A DNA stretch of 64,000 bases, from positions 1,054,001 through 1,118,000 of the forward strand of contig SOPS01000001.1 in NCBI GenBank assembly GCA_005239175.1, in the 5' to 3' direction. The position numbers were made by a program, and so were the translations under genes. The notes under the pieces were generated by a model that worked only from the letters and a program-made list of their open reading frames with translations, did no database searches and was not told the origin of the DNA. Below, piece after piece: positions 17,487 through 26,258 of this stretch. The DNA is from a halophilic archaeon SHRA6 (GTDB lineage Archaea; Halobacteriota; Halobacteria; Halobacteriales; Haloferacaceae). Within the stretch, counting starts at the first letter, position 1. The number at the start of each line of letters is the position of its first letter.

Positions 17487-18188
17487 TTAGTTCTTCGTCG
17501 ATTGCGACTGCTCTTCACCGGTTGGCTCAGCGGGCGGTTCGACCCCTTCGGCGGCTTCGACGTTGGCAGTCTCTTTTTCGGTCGTGACGTGCCAGCGGTC
17601 GATCGTGTCCTCGTACTCGCCGAGCCGGTCAGAGACCGCCGCTTTCAGCTCGTCATCGTTGACATTTACCTCAAAAATGAAGGTGTGTTCGTCGCCGTTG
17701 CCGCCGCGGCTCGTCTTTTGTATGTTCGCACTGATGAGTTCGTTATCGAAATAGTACGGCGCGAGCTGGGTCATCACGTTCTGATAGACGGTGTTTTCGA
17801 CAGTTCGGATGGCCTTGCGGCCCGCTGAATCCGCCGCGCGAGCGACATAGTCGAGTGACTCGCTCCAGCGTTCGATCGCCCCGTTGTTGTCGCCGTCTTC
17901 GACCTTCTCGTAGGATTCGCTGAGCTTCTCGCCGGCGCTTTTGAGATCGTCGCCGACGTCTTTGCCCTTTTTTTCGCCCTCGCCCTCGGCGACACTGGCC
18001 TGTGCGGCGGTCTTTTTGTTGACGTCTTTTTGTAATCGCTCGTGTGGCTTCGGTCGCCACTCGTCCCACTCTTCGAGGGCATCGCTGTCGACACCAGCGT
18101 CTCTGAGCGCCTGGGTGATCCGTTCGCCGTGCTCGACGACGTCACCCCAGCTCCCGCGTTCTTTGAACCCTGCGATGCTTTCTTCCAT
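17487..18188 (-). CDS. DUF5828-like haloarchaeal protein
   Basis: 233 residues. The N-terminal half is helical and charged (FKERGSWGDVVEHGERITQA); the middle is Lys/Glu-rich (about residues 60-110); the C-terminal half is alternating helix and strand (ANIQKTSRGGNGDEHTFIFE) with a Glu/Gln-rich tail. I match it to DUF5828 by memory; no biochemical function is known. There is no signal or membrane segment. It is followed by the 80-aa gene in the same operon. Confidence 0.75.
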   Translation of the reverse strand: MEESIAGFKERGSWGDVVEHGERITQALRDAGVDSDALEEWDEWRPKPHERLQKDVNKKTAAQASVAEGEGEKKGKDVGDDLKSAGEKLSESYEKVEDGDNNGAIERWSESLDYVARAADSAGRKAIRTVENTVYQNVMTQLAPYYFDNELISANIQKTSRGGNGDEHTFIFEVNVNDDELKAAVSDRLGEYEDTIDRWHVTTEKETANVEAAEGVEPPAEPTGEEQSQSTKN

Positions 18189-18296
18189 TGCCGTTGGACG
18201 TGGCTATGGCGGGCAGTTACAAAAGCCTCCCTGAGAGATCAACACACGCATGCGAGGCGGTATCGGCGTCACAGGCGATTAAATTATGCAGAACGG

Positions 18297-18521
18297 TTAC
18301 CGATCGTCGCCGTACGTGAGCTTCGTGGCAGCACGGTTGAGCCGCTCGGTGATGCCGCCTAACCACGCACCGGGAGTGATCCGGCGCATCTCGTCCTCCT
18401 CGACCTCGATGCGATCGCCGGCGAACGGATCGCGCTCCGCCCGGCGCTCTTCGTCACCGACTGCGTCGACGACTGTCGTCATCGAACAGCGGCCGCACGC
18501 CTCGCTTTTTTGCGTACCCAT
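18297..18521 (-). CDS. Small protein with a lone CxxC
   Basis: 74 residues. ACGRCSM near the N-terminus is a single CxxC, half a zinc site, so metal binding would need a dimer or partner. The rest is acidic with a basic C-terminus (GITERLNRAATKLTYG). No family is recognised. The gene is divergent from the cupin with about 100 bp between starts. Confidence 0.65.
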   Translation of the reverse strand: MGTQKSEACGRCSMTTVVDAVGDEERRAERDPFAGDRIEVEEDEMRRITPGAWLGGITERLNRAATKLTYGDDR

Positions 18522-18621
18522 GGTTGTTCGCTCAACGATACGGGACGAGGAATGTTAATAGTTGTCCATGCACGAGCTCGGTGTCGACGGGCTTTTGCCG
18601 ACCGGCCTGAGAACAGTGCAC

Positions 18622-18993
18622 ATGGGATATCGGACCGTGGATCCAGCGGACGTCGAGCCGGTCGACGATCGGCCCTGCGAGCTCAGACGGCTCGGCGAGG
18701 CCGGCGGCGTCGAGACGATGGCGATTAACCGCTTCGTAGCCGCTCCCGGCGAGCAAATTCCACTCGCATATCACTTCCACGAGGAACAACAGGAGGCGTT
18801 TTACGTTCTCTCTGGGACACTCGCTGTCGAAACGCCGGACGGAACGAAGACCGTTGGGGCCGAACAGCTGTTCGTCGCAGATCCAGAGAGTCCACACAGA
18901 GCGTACAATCCGACAGACGCCACAGAGCCTGTCGCCGTGCTGGCGCTCGGTGCGCCGCCGGTGTCGGGAGACGCAGTACCGTACGAATCATGA
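18622..18993 (+). CDS. Cupin-domain protein
   Basis: 123 residues from ATG 18622 (MGYRTVDPADVEP). A TTG/ATG start 18-20 codons earlier is possible but adds unrelated residues. Cupin motif 1 reads IPLAYHFHEEQQEAFYVLSG, giving H, H, E metal ligands; motif 2 carries PESPHRAYN. Activity is unknown; small haloarchaeal cupins of this type are often annotated only by fold. Its stop overlaps the next gene start by 4 bp, indicating translational coupling. Confidence 0.87.
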   Translation: MGYRTVDPADVEPVDDRPCELRRLGEAGGVETMAINRFVAAPGEQIPLAYHFHEEQQEAFYVLSGTLAVETPDGTKTVGAEQLFVADPESPHRAYNPTDATEPVAVLALGAPPVSGDAVPYES

Positions 18994-19649
18994 GCGATCG
19001 AACCGCAGCGCCTGAAGAAACTGCTGCAGAAACGGCTGGAGAGACGGCAGGAGTCGAGCCGGCGGAGCTTCCCGACGAGATCCTGGAAAACGTCCCAACG
19101 TGGGAGGACGAGTACTTCGATCGCGTCAGCGATCGACTCATGTACAACTACGATCTCGAAAAAGACCGCACGATCAAGGGCGAACGCTTCGAACTGTACG
19201 GTGAACTCCGTATGGAGATTCAAAAGCAGTTGGTCCACCCCGCGTTGAACTACGCGAACCACGAAACCGAAGAGTACGTGTTCGCCCGGCGGACAAACAC
19301 GGCCCGGGTCGCGGAGCTCGAACGGCTCGTCGAGTTCGGCCACGATCTAGCCGACGAGTGGATCGTTGCCGACGAGGAGCACTTCGGAACCGATTATACA
19401 TTCGTGGTGGTGACCGACTCGATTTCCGATGACGTGCGATCGTTCGTGTCGGGCTTTTCGGATCGAACGCTGCTCAAATTCGGCTACTACGGCCACTACG
19501 AGATCAACTTGATCATCGTCGCACCCGATTACGAGGATGCTGTTGGGAGCAAAAACGCAGACTTGCTCGAGGCAGTCACGCTCTGGGAGCGCGTCAGCGA
19601 ACAAAAACAAGGATTTTGGACGCGGCTGGCGCTCAAGTTCTGGAAATGA
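18990..19649 (+). CDS. Conserved haloarchaeal protein coupled to cupin
   Basis: 219 residues. An Ala/Glu-rich N-terminus is followed by an alpha/beta domain with ENVPTWEDEYFDRVSDRL, an R/H-rich helix (HPALNYANHETEEYVF) and a C-terminal strand-rich part (YEINLIIVAPDYED). No signal or membrane helix. I recognise no domain. It starts inside the cupin stop (ATGA overlap), so the two proteins are probably made together. Confidence 0.75.
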   Translation: MSDRTAAPEETAAETAGETAGVEPAELPDEILENVPTWEDEYFDRVSDRLMYNYDLEKDRTIKGERFELYGELRMEIQKQLVHPALNYANHETEEYVFARRTNTARVAELERLVEFGHDLADEWIVADEEHFGTDYTFVVVTDSISDDVRSFVSGFSDRTLLKFGYYGHYEINLIIVAPDYEDAVGSKNADLLEAVTLWERVSEQKQGFWTRLALKFWK

Positions 19650-19688
19650 AAAAATAGCGAGAAACGTCAGTCGAAGTCGTGCGACGCG

Positions 19689-21566
19689 TTAGTCGTCGAC
19701 CTCACCCCCATCAGCCGCAACAGCACCCCGTCCACCACGGACCTGCTGGATGTTGCTGTATCCGAGTCGGACAAGCGACACCGCGAGGTAAATCAGCGTG
19801 GCGGCCAGTATCATCTGGACGACGCTAGAGGCGATCGCGACGGTGCCCGCAGCTCCACCGAGGATGAGGCTCTGATAGAGGTTGTCCCAGAAGATCAACC
19901 ACGAGAGACCCAGGATGGTGATCGTGACCATAATCGCCATCGGGACCCCGGTGCTGATGAGCTGTTTAGATTCGTCCCAGTTTGCGAGCCAGACGGTCGC
20001 AGTCAGAAGGGCGAGCGCCGCGAGCAGCTGGTTCGCCCCGCCGAACAGCGCCCACAGGGTGAGCCACTGTCCAGAGGTGACAAGGAGGTACGCAAAGCCG
20101 ATCTGGATGACTGGATTGGTATAACGGCCCCGAGCGAACGAACCAACACCGCCAGAGAGCCCGGTGTCAGTCATGCCGGCGGGCGTACCGACGATTTCTT
20201 CCATCATGTACCGACCGAGCCGTACCGCCGTGTCAGTCGAGGTGAGCAGGAAGCTCACAAGCACCAACGCCATGAATGGGGCACCAACTGCCTCTGAGAT
20301 GCCAACCGTTGAGAGAATGATCCCCCCACCGGTCGCGAATTTCGGCAGCGCGAGACCAATGCCCCCGCCCGCACTTCCCGTGAAGCCGGCGACCGCAAGC
20401 GCTGACAGCGCGAGGGCAGCGAGAAGCCCCTCGCCGAGCATACCCCCGTAGCCGATCAGCCGCGCGTCGCTTTCTTTATTAAGCTGTTTCGACGTCGTGC
20501 CCGAAGAGACGAGTGAGTGGAATCCACTGATTGTTCCGCAGGCGATCGTGATGAACAACAGTGGGAACAACGGCGTGATGCCTCGAAGGTCGATCGCCAA
20601 ATCGCTCCCCCAGAATCCGTGGAACATGCCGATCGACGAGTCGATCGCCAGCGCGTCTGAGCCGGCACCGTATACAATCGTTCCAACAATAATCGCAAGG
20701 ATGCCGCCGCCGACCCCCGTGTACAGGAGGAACGACGAGAGGTAATCACGCGGTTGCAACAACACCCACACCGGCAGGGCGCTCGCGATCGCTGCGTACA
20801 GGAGGATCACCGGAACCCACGCAGCCGTATTCGCACCAACTTGGCCCGCGCCCGGCAGGTAGGTACCACTGCCAAGGCCGAGCGCCTGCGAGAGGATGAA
20901 CGTCTCTTCGACAAACGCCGCGGGCTCAAACAGCGCAAACGGATACTGGATACCGATCCAGACACCGCCGAAGACCCCAAGCACGAAGAGGATCGTCCCA
21001 GGGATGAACGGCCCGTTGAGTTGGTACAGGTAGACGCCGAACAGGAACGCCAACGCGACGTACACAAAGCTCGCTGTGGTGACCTGTGGATACGCGTTGA
21101 ACACGATCCCGACAACGAGCGCGAACACCGCCACGACGAGAATGATCGTCAAGAACGCGAACCAAAGAAGCAGGTTCTGGCCGCGCTTGCCGACGTACTC
21201 GCCGACGATGTATCCGATCGACTTGCCCTCGTGTCGCAGGCTGCCCGACAGCGACACGAAGTCATGAACCGCGCCCATGAGCGGGTTGCCGATCGCGATC
21301 CAAAGCAGCGCGGGGAGCCATCCCCAGACTGCGGCCGCGGTAATCGGGCCGACGATCGGCGCGCCGCCCGCAATGCTCGAATAGTGGTGCCCCAGTAACA
21401 CCGGCTTTTTTGCCGGTACGTACTCCTGTCCGTCCTCGTATTTGTGTGCTGGCGTCTCGTTTGCGTCGTCGAGTTCGACGAACCGTGACAGGTATCTCGA
21501 ATACCCGAGGTACCCGACACTGAACGTTGCCAGCACTGCAAGCACGAGCCAAATTACTTGTGTCAT
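19689..21566 (-). CDS. cstA: CstA-type carbon-starvation/pyruvate transporter
   Basis: 625 residues with about 16-18 membrane helices. The family signature LLGHHYSSIAGGAPIVGPI is at about residues 57-75, and the hydrophobic body follows. CstA/BtsT proteins take up pyruvate and peptides under starvation. Just upstream of the start are a TATA-like element near 21605-21613 and a perfect 7-bp inverted repeat (21580-21600), suggesting repressor control. It is monocistronic. Confidence 0.93.
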   Translation of the reverse strand: MTQVIWLVLAVLATFSVGYLGYSRYLSRFVELDDANETPAHKYEDGQEYVPAKKPVLLGHHYSSIAGGAPIVGPITAAAVWGWLPALLWIAIGNPLMGAVHDFVSLSGSLRHEGKSIGYIVGEYVGKRGQNLLLWFAFLTIILVVAVFALVVGIVFNAYPQVTTASFVYVALAFLFGVYLYQLNGPFIPGTILFVLGVFGGVWIGIQYPFALFEPAAFVEETFILSQALGLGSGTYLPGAGQVGANTAAWVPVILLYAAIASALPVWVLLQPRDYLSSFLLYTGVGGGILAIIVGTIVYGAGSDALAIDSSIGMFHGFWGSDLAIDLRGITPLFPLLFITIACGTISGFHSLVSSGTTSKQLNKESDARLIGYGGMLGEGLLAALALSALAVAGFTGSAGGGIGLALPKFATGGGIILSTVGISEAVGAPFMALVLVSFLLTSTDTAVRLGRYMMEEIVGTPAGMTDTGLSGGVGSFARGRYTNPVIQIGFAYLLVTSGQWLTLWALFGGANQLLAALALLTATVWLANWDESKQLISTGVPMAIMVTITILGLSWLIFWDNLYQSLILGGAAGTVAIASSVVQMILAATLIYLAVSLVRLGYSNIQQVRGGRGAVAADGGEVDD

Positions 21567-21579
21567 ATGTCCCTACCTC

Positions 21580-21600
21580 ACATGTCTGTTGATGACATGT
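21580..21600. promoter_or_regulatory. Inverted repeat ACATGTC-N7-GACATGT, candidate operator
   Basis: Perfect 7-bp arms separated by 7 bp. It lies 14-34 bp upstream of the cstA start codon, just downstream of the TATA-like element and over the predicted start of transcription. This is a common position for archaeal repressor sites. Confidence 0.55.
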
Positions 21601-21604
21601 GTTA

Positions 21605-21613
21605 CATAAAGTT
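21605..21613 (-). promoter_or_regulatory. Candidate TATA element for cstA
   Basis: Minus-strand AACTTTATG lies about 40 bp upstream of the cstA ATG at 21566 and immediately precedes the inverted repeat. Confidence 0.4.
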
Positions 21614-21820
21614 TGATGATAAACATCGGTTGCTGACGGGACAACAAACGTTTTACCACAGAGAAACGGCATGAGTTGCCGCTAAATGTGAACAAAAACA
21701 ACCTGACTCGAACGTGTCGACGCGGGACGCAACTCGCCCGCGGGTGTGCAATGGGAGCGGGCAACGCTATACCGGTGAAATGATCGATTGAGAATCCGAA
21801 TCTGCCCGGCCGGTGATCGG
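21614..21820. other. Intergenic gap, no further feature recognised
   Basis: This holds the upstream region of cstA and the 3' flank of the ArsA gene; the two genes point the same way. It is AT-richer around 21601-21680. No RNA gene or repeat is visible. Confidence 0.35.
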
Positions 21821-22771
21821 TCAGGGTTCGATCGCAAGTTCAGCCGCAACGTCTTCGAGGACATCGCCACGGACCTCGGCAGTTCGGGTTTCGATTTCGG
21901 CAACGAGCGGGACGGAAAAGCCCGAACGGACCTGCTCAAGCCGATCGGTTTCGGTCTCGACGCGATCCCGAAGGAATCGCGCGCCGCGGCCGTTCTCTTC
22001 AGGATCTGGCTCCGGGGTGAGTTTGTTTGCAACCAGCCCGCGAACCGACAGATTCCGGTCGGTCATGCCCTCAATCGCCCGTTTGGTTTCGTTGACCGAC
22101 AGCTGATCGGGATTGAACACGAGAAAGAACGCAGCCTCGTTTTTGAGCGTCTGCCCAGCGTACTCAAAGAACTCCTTTCTGTCCTGGAGGCGCTGTAACA
22201 CCGGATCGCCGTCCATGACGCGGCGGGGTTCGAGGTTGCCGATCGCGGCCTTCTCGAACAGGTCGATGCTCTGTTTACGTTTGTGGACCAGCCGATCGAT
22301 CCACCCCTCTAAAAACTCCGGCAAGCCCAACAGCCGAAGCGTCCCACCGGTCGGTGCGGTATCAAAGACGACCCGATCGTACGCGTCAGCCGATTGCATC
22401 ACGTCGATGAACCGATCGAACAGCGCAGACTCATACGCACCGGGAGTCTGGTGGGCCATCTCGATCTGTCGGTTGATCTCGTTGACCATCGAGGCGCTGA
22501 CCTGTGAGGACAGATCCGAGCGGATCTCGTTGAGGTGTCTCGTCACCTCCTCCTCGGGATCAATTTCCATCGCATCCAGGCGATCGGTCCCCTCGACGCG
22601 GCGCGGCTCGTCATCGAATTGCTGGTCGAACACGTCAGTTGTGCTGTGTGCTGGGTCTGTCGAGACCACGAGTGTATCCAGCCCTGCGCGTGCACATTTG
22701 AGCGCGTACGCACAGGAGACGGTAGTCTTGCCGACCCCGCCCTTGCCGCCGAAAAAGACGAACGGCTCCAT
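21821..22771 (-). CDS. ArsA/GET3-family ATPase
   Basis: 316 residues from ATG 22771. The deviant Walker A (signature lysine form) GKGGVGKTT is at residues 9-17; switch I is STDPAHST and switch II is DTAPTGGTLRL. Haloarchaeal ArsA paralogues are often not arsenic pumps but relatives of Get3 tail-anchored protein chaperones. No CxxC zinc site of eukaryotic Get3 is seen. The short gene upstream (22773-23069) ends one base before this start, so they are co-translated. Confidence 0.9.
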   Translation of the reverse strand: MEPFVFFGGKGGVGKTTVSCAYALKCARAGLDTLVVSTDPAHSTTDVFDQQFDDEPRRVEGTDRLDAMEIDPEEEVTRHLNEIRSDLSSQVSASMVNEINRQIEMAHQTPGAYESALFDRFIDVMQSADAYDRVVFDTAPTGGTLRLLGLPEFLEGWIDRLVHKRKQSIDLFEKAAIGNLEPRRVMDGDPVLQRLQDRKEFFEYAGQTLKNEAAFFLVFNPDQLSVNETKRAIEGMTDRNLSVRGLVANKLTPEPDPEENGRGARFLRDRVETETDRLEQVRSGFSVPLVAEIETRTAEVRGDVLEDVAAELAIEP

Positions 22772-22772
22772 G

Positions 22773-23069
22773 TTAGAAGTGGTATTGCTGGCCTTTGCGC
22801 TCGATGAGCGTGTCCCGATCCCACATCCGCCGCTCCCACGCTTCGAACTCATTTTCGAGGAACGGCAAGAGCTCGGCCGTATAGTACGAGACCGGCGAGG
22901 GGATGCCGAACGCGTCGGGGAAACACGCCAACATGAACGTGTCCTCGATGTCTTCGGCCTCTTTTTCGATCTTCTCGTAGGCCGGGTGCGAGATCATCCC
23001 GTGATACAGGCCTTTGAGCCACTCGGTGAGGATCGCTTTGGTGCGTTCGATCCGTGCTGCGAGCGTCAT
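22773..23069 (-). CDS. Small helical partner of ArsA ATPase, unknown
   Basis: 98 residues, mostly alpha-helical (LAARIERTKAILTEWLKGLY), with EWLKGLYHGMISHPAYEKIE and an aromatic C-terminus (RRMWDRDTLIERKGQQYHF). No known domain. The stop is one base before the start of the ArsA ATPase on the same strand. The spacing suggests a functional pair. Confidence 0.8.
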   Translation of the reverse strand: MTLAARIERTKAILTEWLKGLYHGMISHPAYEKIEKEAEDIEDTFMLACFPDAFGIPSPVSYYTAELLPFLENEFEAWERRMWDRDTLIERKGQQYHF

Positions 23070-23199
23070 CGTCTCTCATGATCGACCGCGAGGAATAAAA
23101 AGCGTGCCATCGCGGCGACGAGCCGCCGACAACGATGGTCCCCACCGCTCAAAACCAAAGACAGAGCCATTCAAGAGCGTGGGCCTGTTGTGCGTAACC

Positions 23200-24495
23200 A
23201 TGCCAGCCGAGACGATTCCCGTAACGATTCTCAGCGGCAACTTGGGAGCCGGGAAGACGACACTGTTGAATCACCTGCTATCGAATGCCGGTGATCACGA
23301 CATCGCGGTGTTAATAAACGACATGGGCGAGGTGAACATCGACGCGGAGCTGATCGACGAGTCCGCCGAAGTCGATCCAGAAGCCGGCGTTACGGAGCTG
23401 TCAAACGGCTGTATTTGCTGTGAGCTACAAGACGATCTCAACGCGGCAGTCGTTCGGCTCGCGCGAAACAGGGATTTCGACGCCCTCGTCGTCGAGGCGT
23501 CTGGGATTAGCGAGCCCGAGCCGATCGCCCGACTATTCACCACTGAGTCTCGCGTCGCCGCGTTGTACGACGTCGATGCGGTCGTCACTGTCGTCGACAC
23601 GCAGCTGTTCTACGACGCGTTCGCCGGCGACGAGGTGCCGAAACGCCGCGGCGCGGCCGGCGGAGACGCGAAGCCGCTTTCTGATCTGTTGATCGAGCAG
23701 ATCGAGTTTTCGAACGTCGTGTTGTTGAACAAAGCCGACCTGTGCACAGACGCAGAACTCGAAAAAGCGCGAGCGCTCGTCACGGCGTTGCAGCCCGATG
23801 CGACGATTCTGCAGACGGTACAGTCGGCCGTCGATCCCGACGAACTGCTAGATACGGGGTATTTCGAGCCGGGAACGATGGCCGAATTAGCGGGCTGGAA
23901 ACAGCTGCTCGCGGCCGAGGACAACGAACACGACCATGACGGACATGGAGAGGATGGAGAAGATGCACACGGCCACGAGGATCATCCCAAAGACGCGGAG
24001 GGCCACGACGGCCACAGCCACGGCGACCACGACCACGCCCATCCCGACGAGGAGTACGGCGTCACCTCTATGACGTTCCGATCGCGGCAGCCGTTTGATC
24101 CCGCACAGATCGCCGAGATTCTTTCCTCGCTCCCGGAGGGGATCGTCCGATCGAAGGGAACGCTCTGGGTGGCAAACAACGAGATGAAGCTCGTATACAG
24201 CCAGGCAGGGCCGTCGGCGTACGTCGAGGCGATGGGGCCGTGGATCGCCTCACTACCGGAGATCGATCAGGATCTGTACCGCTCGAACCGGCCGAACCTC
24301 GAGTGGGACGAGGCGACCGGCGATCGGCGAACAGAACTGGTGTTCATCGGGACAGCGCTTGAAGAAGCAGATCTCCGCGAGCAACTTGCGGCGGCGCTCG
24401 TGGACATCCAGGCAACACCCGAGGATCCGGTTGGCTTCCCGACCGACACGGAGACGACGCTAACGCTCACCGAGCCAGCAGTTTCGGACGCCTAA
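23200..24495 (+). CDS. COG0523 (CobW/ZNG1-type) GTPase metallochaperone with His-rich insert
   Basis: 431 residues from ATG 23200; the open frame begins earlier at 23014 with non-acidic residues. Walker A GNLGAGKTT is near residues 13-21, the metal-binding CxCC motif C71-I-C73-C74 is in GCICCEL, and the guanine-specificity NKAD is at 177-180. A 40-residue insert at 243-281 carries 12 histidines alternating with acidic residues, then the CobW C-terminal domain. It likely delivers Zn or Co to a client protein. No client lies beside it. Confidence 0.93.
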   Translation: MPAETIPVTILSGNLGAGKTTLLNHLLSNAGDHDIAVLINDMGEVNIDAELIDESAEVDPEAGVTELSNGCICCELQDDLNAAVVRLARNRDFDALVVEASGISEPEPIARLFTTESRVAALYDVDAVVTVVDTQLFYDAFAGDEVPKRRGAAGGDAKPLSDLLIEQIEFSNVVLLNKADLCTDAELEKARALVTALQPDATILQTVQSAVDPDELLDTGYFEPGTMAELAGWKQLLAAEDNEHDHDGHGEDGEDAHGHEDHPKDAEGHDGHSHGDHDHAHPDEEYGVTSMTFRSRQPFDPAQIAEILSSLPEGIVRSKGTLWVANNEMKLVYSQAGPSAYVEAMGPWIASLPEIDQDLYRSNRPNLEWDEATGDRRTELVFIGTALEEADLREQLAAALVDIQATPEDPVGFPTDTETTLTLTEPAVSDA

Positions 24496-24506
24496 ACAAA
24501 ACGAGA

Positions 24507-24722
24507 TTAACAGGCACAGCCGGCCGTTCCGGTCGATCGCTCAAAGCGCATCGACTCCCCACAGCTCGGACACGTTGGCTCGTCGCTCGCCGCGTCAGAA
24601 GCGAGGATCCGCTCGTTGCAGTCATCACACCAGTACGCTCCAGTGGGCTGTTCGTCTGTCGCCTCAGTCGTGCTCGCTGCGGATTGGGTGAGTGCACGCT
24701 TGAGCGTGCTAACAAGACTCAT
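24507..24722 (-). CDS. Small double-CxxC zinc-ribbon protein
   Basis: 71 residues from ATG 24722. Two CxxC pairs (YWCDDCNERI and PTCPSCGESM) form a rubredoxin-like knuckle, with a C-terminal FERSTGTAGCAC. The N-terminus is a short helix (SLVSTLKRALTQSA). A typical haloarchaeal zinc-finger microprotein of unknown role. It is convergent with the COG0523 GTPase, 11 bp between stops; as a Zn client this pairing is only suggestive. Confidence 0.8.
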   Translation of the reverse strand: MSLVSTLKRALTQSAASTTEATDEQPTGAYWCDDCNERILASDAASDEPTCPSCGESMRFERSTGTAGCAC

Positions 24723-24829
24723 ATGTAACGCTACGCACTCGGTATAAAAATAGCATCTCGGCTGTGTACAGCAGGCGCACGAGCGGCTCAACCAGCCCCA
24801 ACGAGCGATCGCTACCCGACATTGGTCGC

Positions 24830-25150
24830 TCACACGACGAACAGCGGGATCGAGAGCAGCACCGCAAATCCGACAAGGATCGCGATCGCGTACAGCAAGC
24901 GTCGAAATCGGTCTGCAGCTGGGACCGCCGCCACACGAACCGGATCGTGCGTCCAGACCAACTGGTGGTAGCTAACGATCGCAGCCACGACCGTCACAGC
25001 CCCCGAAACGGCAAGGCCGATCCCCAATGGGAGACCGAAGGCGCTCAGGTAGATCGGCCCAAAAGAGACGAGCACCATCGCAGACAGCGCCGTGACGACG
25101 AGAAACGGAACCGGATCGACGCCGTCGCCGTCACGATTGCGGACCGTCAT
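24830..25150 (-). CDS. Small three-helix membrane protein
   Basis: 106 residues with three hydrophobic segments (about 14-33, 38-58 and 86-106) and charged loops. No family recognised. It is divergent from another small membrane protein (25211), and both are typical haloarchaeal hypotheticals. Confidence 0.7.
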   Translation of the reverse strand: MTVRNRDGDGVDPVPFLVVTALSAMVLVSFGPIYLSAFGLPLGIGLAVSGAVTVVAAIVSYHQLVWTHDPVRVAAVPAADRFRRLLYAIAILVGFAVLLSIPLFVV

Positions 25151-25210
25151 ACACGACCTTGGGATTCGATGACAAAGAAGCTAAGTGCGCGGCCATCCCG
25201 ACACCAACAC

Positions 25211-25423
25211 ATGGGCGAAAAAGAGGGGTTCGGAGACGCTGTCAGCCGCTCGGAGGGGGACATTCGTGTTTTCCTTGCGCTCAACGCGCTGCTGTCTTCG
25301 GTATTTGCCGCAGCGATCGTGTGGGGCCTTTCGTATCTCGACTTCATTGCCTGGTCGGTTTTGAACGTCGCAACGACGGCGATCGTCTTGTTCTCGTTTG
25401 CGTATCTGATGAGCAGTTCGTGA
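25211..25423 (+). CDS. Small two-helix membrane protein
   Basis: 70 residues from ATG 25211: an acidic N-terminus (MGEKEGFGDAVSRSEGD) followed by two hydrophobic helices ending FAYLMSSS. The longer open frame reaching back to 24764 has strongly basic residues and is probably not translated. Function unknown. Confidence 0.7.
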   Translation: MGEKEGFGDAVSRSEGDIRVFLALNALLSSVFAAAIVWGLSYLDFIAWSVLNVATTAIVLFSFAYLMSSS

Positions 25424-25477
25424 GCTGACAGAAACAGGGAGTGCCAGTGTACGAAGGTGCGCCAGCGGATGATCGGC

Positions 25478-25487
25478 TTTATTTATT
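25478..25487 (+). promoter_or_regulatory. TATA element for upp
   Basis: TTTATTTAT centred about 26 bp upstream of the upp ATG at 25509, the spacing expected of a leaderless haloarchaeal mRNA. Confidence 0.6.
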
Positions 25488-25508
25488 CGGGCGTTCGCCT
25501 CTAGCCTA

Positions 25509-26186
25509 ATGCCGATCGAAGATCGCGACAACGCATACCTCATTACGCACGCGCTTGCGAAGGACACACTCTCGAAGCTCAGAGACGTCGAAACCGAACA
25601 GGTCGCGTTTCGCAAAGGGCTCGTCAAGCTCGGACGAATCGCCGGCTACGAAATCATCGATGGGGCGATGGAAACCGAGTACGTCCCGGTGACGACGCCG
25701 CTCGAAGAGACGACCGGCGAACGCGTCAAAGGCCTCGACGATGTCGTGATCGTCAACGTCCTCCGGGCGGCGACCCCGTTTGTCGAAGGGTTGTTGAAAG
25801 CCTTCCCACGGGCAAAGCAGGGCGTGATCTCGGCGGGGCGTGACGAAGAGGCAGGCATGAACGAGGACGGCGAATTCCCAATCACGATCGACTACGTGAA
25901 ACTCCCCGAAATAACCAAAAACGACACGGTCATTGTCGCCGATCCAATGCTCGCGACCGGATCAACAATGTGTACCGTTCTCGAGCACGTGCTCGCGGAG
26001 GCTCCGGAATTTGAGAACCTGTTTGTTCTCTCGGCGGTGTCCGCGCCCGATGGACTGCTCCGAGTGTCGGAGTCGTTCGAGGAGGCGGATTTGCTGACGG
26101 TCGCGATCGACGATCACCTCAACGAAGACGGCTTCATCGTTCCCGGACTGGGTGACGCCGGCGATCGGGCGTTCCGAACGACCTGA
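25509..26186 (+). CDS. upp: Uracil phosphoribosyltransferase
   Basis: 225 residues. The PRPP-binding loop [10 protein letters not shown] is seen near residue 140, and the uracil site near the C-terminus ([11 protein letters not shown]). Salvages uracil plus PRPP to UMP. A TATA element at 25478-25487 gives a leaderless start at this ATG. No neighbouring pyrimidine genes are here. The fit is unambiguous. Confidence 0.95.
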   Translation: MPIEDRDNAYLITHALAKDTLSKLRDVETEQVAFRKGLVKLGRIAGYEIIDGAMETEYVPVTTPLEETTGERVKGLDDVVIVNVLRAATPFVEGLLKAFPRAKQGVISAGRDEEAGMNEDGEFPITIDYVKLPEITKNDTVIVADPMLATGSTMCTVLEHVLAEAPEFENLFVLSAVSAPDGLLRVSESFEEADLLTVAIDDHLNEDGFIVPGLGDAGDRAFRTT

Positions 26187-26258
26187 CGACGCTGTGAACC
26201 GCTCACAACCCCTTGTCTTCGAGTGGAAAAACGAGATACGACAGGGCGTCTGACGCCG

